The notes beneath the pieces were generated by a model that saw only the letters and a list, made by a program, of their open reading frames with translations, was not told where the DNA came from and ran no database searches. Below, in pieces: positions 62,584 to 64,000 of a stretch of DNA of 64,000 nucleotides; the first letter of the stretch is position 1, and each line of letters starts with the position of its first letter. The position numbers and the translations under genes were made by a program. Origin of the DNA: an uncultured Prevotella sp. (lineage in GTDB: Bacteria > Bacteroidota > Bacteroidia > Bacteroidales > Bacteroidaceae); NCBI GenBank assembly GCA_934217675.1, contig CAKQCV010000004.1:26283-90282 (forward strand), written 5' to 3'.

Positions 62584-63345
62584 ATTATTTATTCAAAAGA
62601 AAGCATCACCACACAGGTTACAGCCGACAAGCTCACCTCTGGCGAGTTGGCTGTACTACTAAATAAAAATAATGAAAATCCTGTATGGGGACAGGTTATC
62701 GGCAGTGATGCTTCGCCAATTCCAAATGGGGCAAGGAGTGAAATTACCGAAGCTACAACATACCACATTACAAATGGCACTAACTGGCGTACACTCATCT
62801 ACCCTAAAGACACGGAGGCTGGTAAAGACTTGCGCATCTTCACAGTCAGCGGTGTCAACAACGACAATGTATTGGTGTTCAACGAACTTGAAAGTGGAAA
62901 TATTCCTGCCAATACTCCTGTAGTTCTCTACAAGAATCCAGAAGCAACGGATGCTACCACAGGGTTCACTCTCCAACCATACGATTACCGCAACGAGGCT
63001 CCTACTACTGGTTACTTGCGTGGAGTGTATACCGAGACTATTGCTCCTGTAGGCTGTTATGTACTTCAGAAGCATGCCGGTCAAGCTGAGCCTGCCTTCT
63101 ACAAAGTTGCAGATAAACAACCTGCTGTAAAGCCATACAACTGTTATTTGGAGGTGGAGCAAGGTTCAAATGCCAAGAGCTTCAGCTTCCCGTTCTTTGA
63201 CACAACTGGCATCCAGGGAGTTCAAGCCGACAACGTATTGAACTTTGGCGATGGAAAAATATACACACTCGATGGCAAGCAAGTTAGTCATATGGAAAAG
63301 GGTGTGATCTACATCATGAACGGAAAGAAATTTATCATTAAGTAA
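62578..63345 (+). CDS. C-terminal part of a Prevotella-type surface protein, no signal peptide
   Basis: 255 residues. The start is the ATG at 62578, and an in-frame stop at 62548-62550 prevents a longer form. The sequence begins inside a module that resembles the repeat of secreted Prevotella proteins (LTSGELAVLLN, then WGQVIGSDASPIP), continues with TNWRTLIYPKDTEAGKDLRIFTV and ends IYTLDGKQVSHMEKGVIYIMNGKKFIIK, the tail of exported proteins. It has no signal peptide although its domains belong to secreted proteins, so it is probably a 5'-truncated remnant, perhaps cut by the event that placed the VapE module upstream. The small peptide gene follows 24 nt later. Confidence 0.6.
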   Translation: MAIIYSKESITTQVTADKLTSGELAVLLNKNNENPVWGQVIGSDASPIPNGARSEITEATTYHITNGTNWRTLIYPKDTEAGKDLRIFTVSGVNNDNVLVFNELESGNIPANTPVVLYKNPEATDATTGFTLQPYDYRNEAPTTGYLRGVYTETIAPVGCYVLQKHAGQAEPAFYKVADKQPAVKPYNCYLEVEQGSNAKSFSFPFFDTTGIQGVQADNVLNFGDGKIYTLDGKQVSHMEKGVIYIMNGKKFIIK

Positions 63346-63369
63346 AGTCATTTAAAAAGGAATACAATA

Positions 63370-63546
63370 ATGAAAAAGATCAAGAAAACATACCTCGCAC
63401 CAAGTGTAAAAGTAATGAATGTTCAGGTGGAAGACTTCATTGCTGCAAGTCCTACACTCAGTGCATCCGATGAAAATGCTGACGACAGCGAAGTTCTCTC
63501 CGAGGAAAATAACTTCAATTCTGTTTGGGACGAAGACGAAGAATGA
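63370..63546 (+). CDS. Small acidic peptide of the 'MKKxYxxPxVxV' type
   Basis: 58 residues. The start MKKIKKTYLAPSVKVMNVQVEDF is basic and amphipathic, followed by an SPTLSASDENADDSE stretch and an acidic end (NSVWDEDEE) with one Trp. No signal peptide. Similar short genes (Lys-rich start, Tyr-x-x-Pro, aliphatic alternation, then acidic or Gly/Trp-rich end) are frequent downstream of secreted protein genes in Prevotella and Bacteroides, but their function is not established as far as I know. They look like precursor peptides or small partners. Same strand and 24 nt behind the surface-protein remnant. Confidence 0.65.
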   Translation: MKKIKKTYLAPSVKVMNVQVEDFIAASPTLSASDENADDSEVLSEENNFNSVWDEDEE

Positions 63547-63668
63547 CAGCACACGTAAAATGTATGTATAAACAGCTTATTTCTAAATATTGCTGTTTAC
63601 TACTTGGGATTGTTGTTGCCAACGACGTACAGTCGGTTTAATTGTAATAAAGTCCAAAAGATAATGTA

Positions 63669-63722
63669 AGTGGCTGAGATAGTTATCATAAATAATATAG
63701 ATATAAAATTATCTCAGCCACT
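63669..63722. other. Inverted repeat with 13-nt arms and long loop
   Basis: AGTGGCTGAGATA (63669-63681) and TATCTCAGCCACT (63710-63722) are perfect complements around a 28-nt AT-rich loop. A third partial copy (AGCCACTTTT) follows at 63738-63747. There is no T-run after it on the + strand, but it could end the minus-strand Rpn transcript. The rest of 63,547-63,757 shows nothing else. Confidence 0.5.
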
Positions 63723-63757
63723 AATTTATACGAACTTAGCCACTTTTCATGTTGCTT

Positions 63758-64000
63758 TTACTTCAATAAAGCTTCAACTTCTTTTTCTGTAAGTCCTGTG
63801 GCTGCAGTAATCGTTTTGATGTCTGCTCCAATTGCAATAAGTCGTTTTACGGTTTCTGCCTTTTCGTTTTTAATTCCTTCAGCTCTGCCTTCAGCTCTGC
63901 CTTCAGCTCTACCTTCAGCTCTGCCTTCAGCTCTGCCTTCAGCTCTGCCTTCAGCTCTACCTTCAGCTAATCCGTCTTGTTTCGCACCTTCAAGTACCGA
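63758..64000 (-). CDS. C-terminal end of an Rpn-family (PD-(D/E)XK nuclease-type) protein, 5' end outside window
   Basis: 81 visible codons on the minus strand: EGAKQDGLAEGR, then repeated AEGR units, and a C-terminal IKNEKAETVKRLIAIGADIKTITAATGLTEKEVEALLK helix pair. This repeat plus helical end is characteristic of the Rpn recombination-promoting nuclease/transposase-like family (PD-(D/E)XK). The nuclease domain lies beyond the window. The GLT..EV.ALL end resembles a small DNA-binding helix-turn-helix. The call relies on the C-terminus only. Confidence 0.7.
   Translation of the reverse strand, partial: SVLEGAKQDGLAEGRAEGRAEGRAEGRAEGRAEGRAEGRAEGIKNEKAETVKRLIAIGADIKTITAATGLTEKEVEALLK
63876..63968 (-). 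repeat. 12-bp tandem repeat encoding AEGR units
   Basis: Seven full copies of CCTTCAGCTCT(G/A) plus a partial one (+ strand view). Each copy encodes Ala-Glu-Gly-Arg. Near-identity of copies (only G/A at the last base) points to recent expansion; the number may vary between strains without a frameshift. Confidence 0.9.

Noticed and set aside
63876..63968. CRISPR-like array
   Set aside because: The units are contiguous 12-mers in a reading frame without spacers; they encode AEGR repeats.
60002..64000. Calling the VapE region an integrated phage or satellite island
   Set aside because: No integrase, attachment-site duplication, capsid, terminase or other phage gene is visible, so only a VapE module with flanking repeats is reported.

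Overview
The window looks like chromosome from a member of the Bacteroidales, most likely Prevotella or a close relative. The evidence is the proteins (SusC/SusD pairs, a hybrid two-component sensor, HmuY/HmuR-like heme uptake, DUF4494, an M6 protease with a short 'NGKK' tail), the lack of Shine-Dalgarno sites before most genes, and repeated promoters of the Bacteroidetes type (-33 TTTG, about 19-21 nt, -7 TAnnTTTG). I saw no rRNA, tRNA, CRISPR array, integrase or insertion sequence.

Region 1 (1-16,394) is mostly core metabolism: the 3' end of lpxK overlapping a purine nucleoside phosphorylase, thiL, a threonine/serine exporter, groES-groEL, a kinase fused to a RapZ C-terminal domain, truA, a DMT permease, dapA, an M6 protease with an HD-domain protein, then menA, a DUF4494 gene and a YggS/PLPBP gene. 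A 55-residue lipoprotein is encoded on the minus strand at 16,227-16,394. The groEL-to-kinase gap (6,265-6,715) holds an orphan promoter and terminator that could frame a small RNA.

Region 2 (16,730-27,404): mtaB and a family 2 glycosyltransferase, a secreted PL9-like pectate lyase, then a heme-uptake module. That module is an 8-TM membrane protein of unknown function, a calycin-like secreted protein, an HmuY-like lipoprotein and an HmuR-like TonB receptor. The membrane protein and the calycin-like gene share an unusual upstream promoter element. A truncated flavin-binding oxidase gene follows.

Region 3 (27,503-39,739) is a pectin utilisation locus: a CE8 pectin methylesterase with an InlB-type repeat, SusC, SusD, an Fn3/beta-helix lipoprotein and a PL1 pectate lyase. 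An oxyR gene on the minus strand closes it.

Region 4 (40,989-60,001) is a second glycan locus: a large bimodular GH43-like/(alpha/alpha)6 enzyme divergent from a second SusC/SusD pair, a hybrid two-component regulator joined to a GH28 polygalacturonase, a GH51 arabinofuranosidase gene that has lost its catalytic core, and a GH3 enzyme with a PA14 domain. Together regions 3 and 4 suggest demethylation, depolymerisation and side-chain trimming of pectin, with oligosaccharides imported by SusCD.

Region 5 (60,002-64,000) is accessory: a small protein coupled to a VapE-family ATPase flanked on both sides by TGGCA/TGCCA clusters, a signal-less remnant of a surface protein, a small acidic peptide gene, and the end of an Rpn-family gene with a 12-bp tandem repeat. 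Region 5, the kinase-RapZ fusion and the heme-linked membrane protein are the best places to look for undescribed biology.
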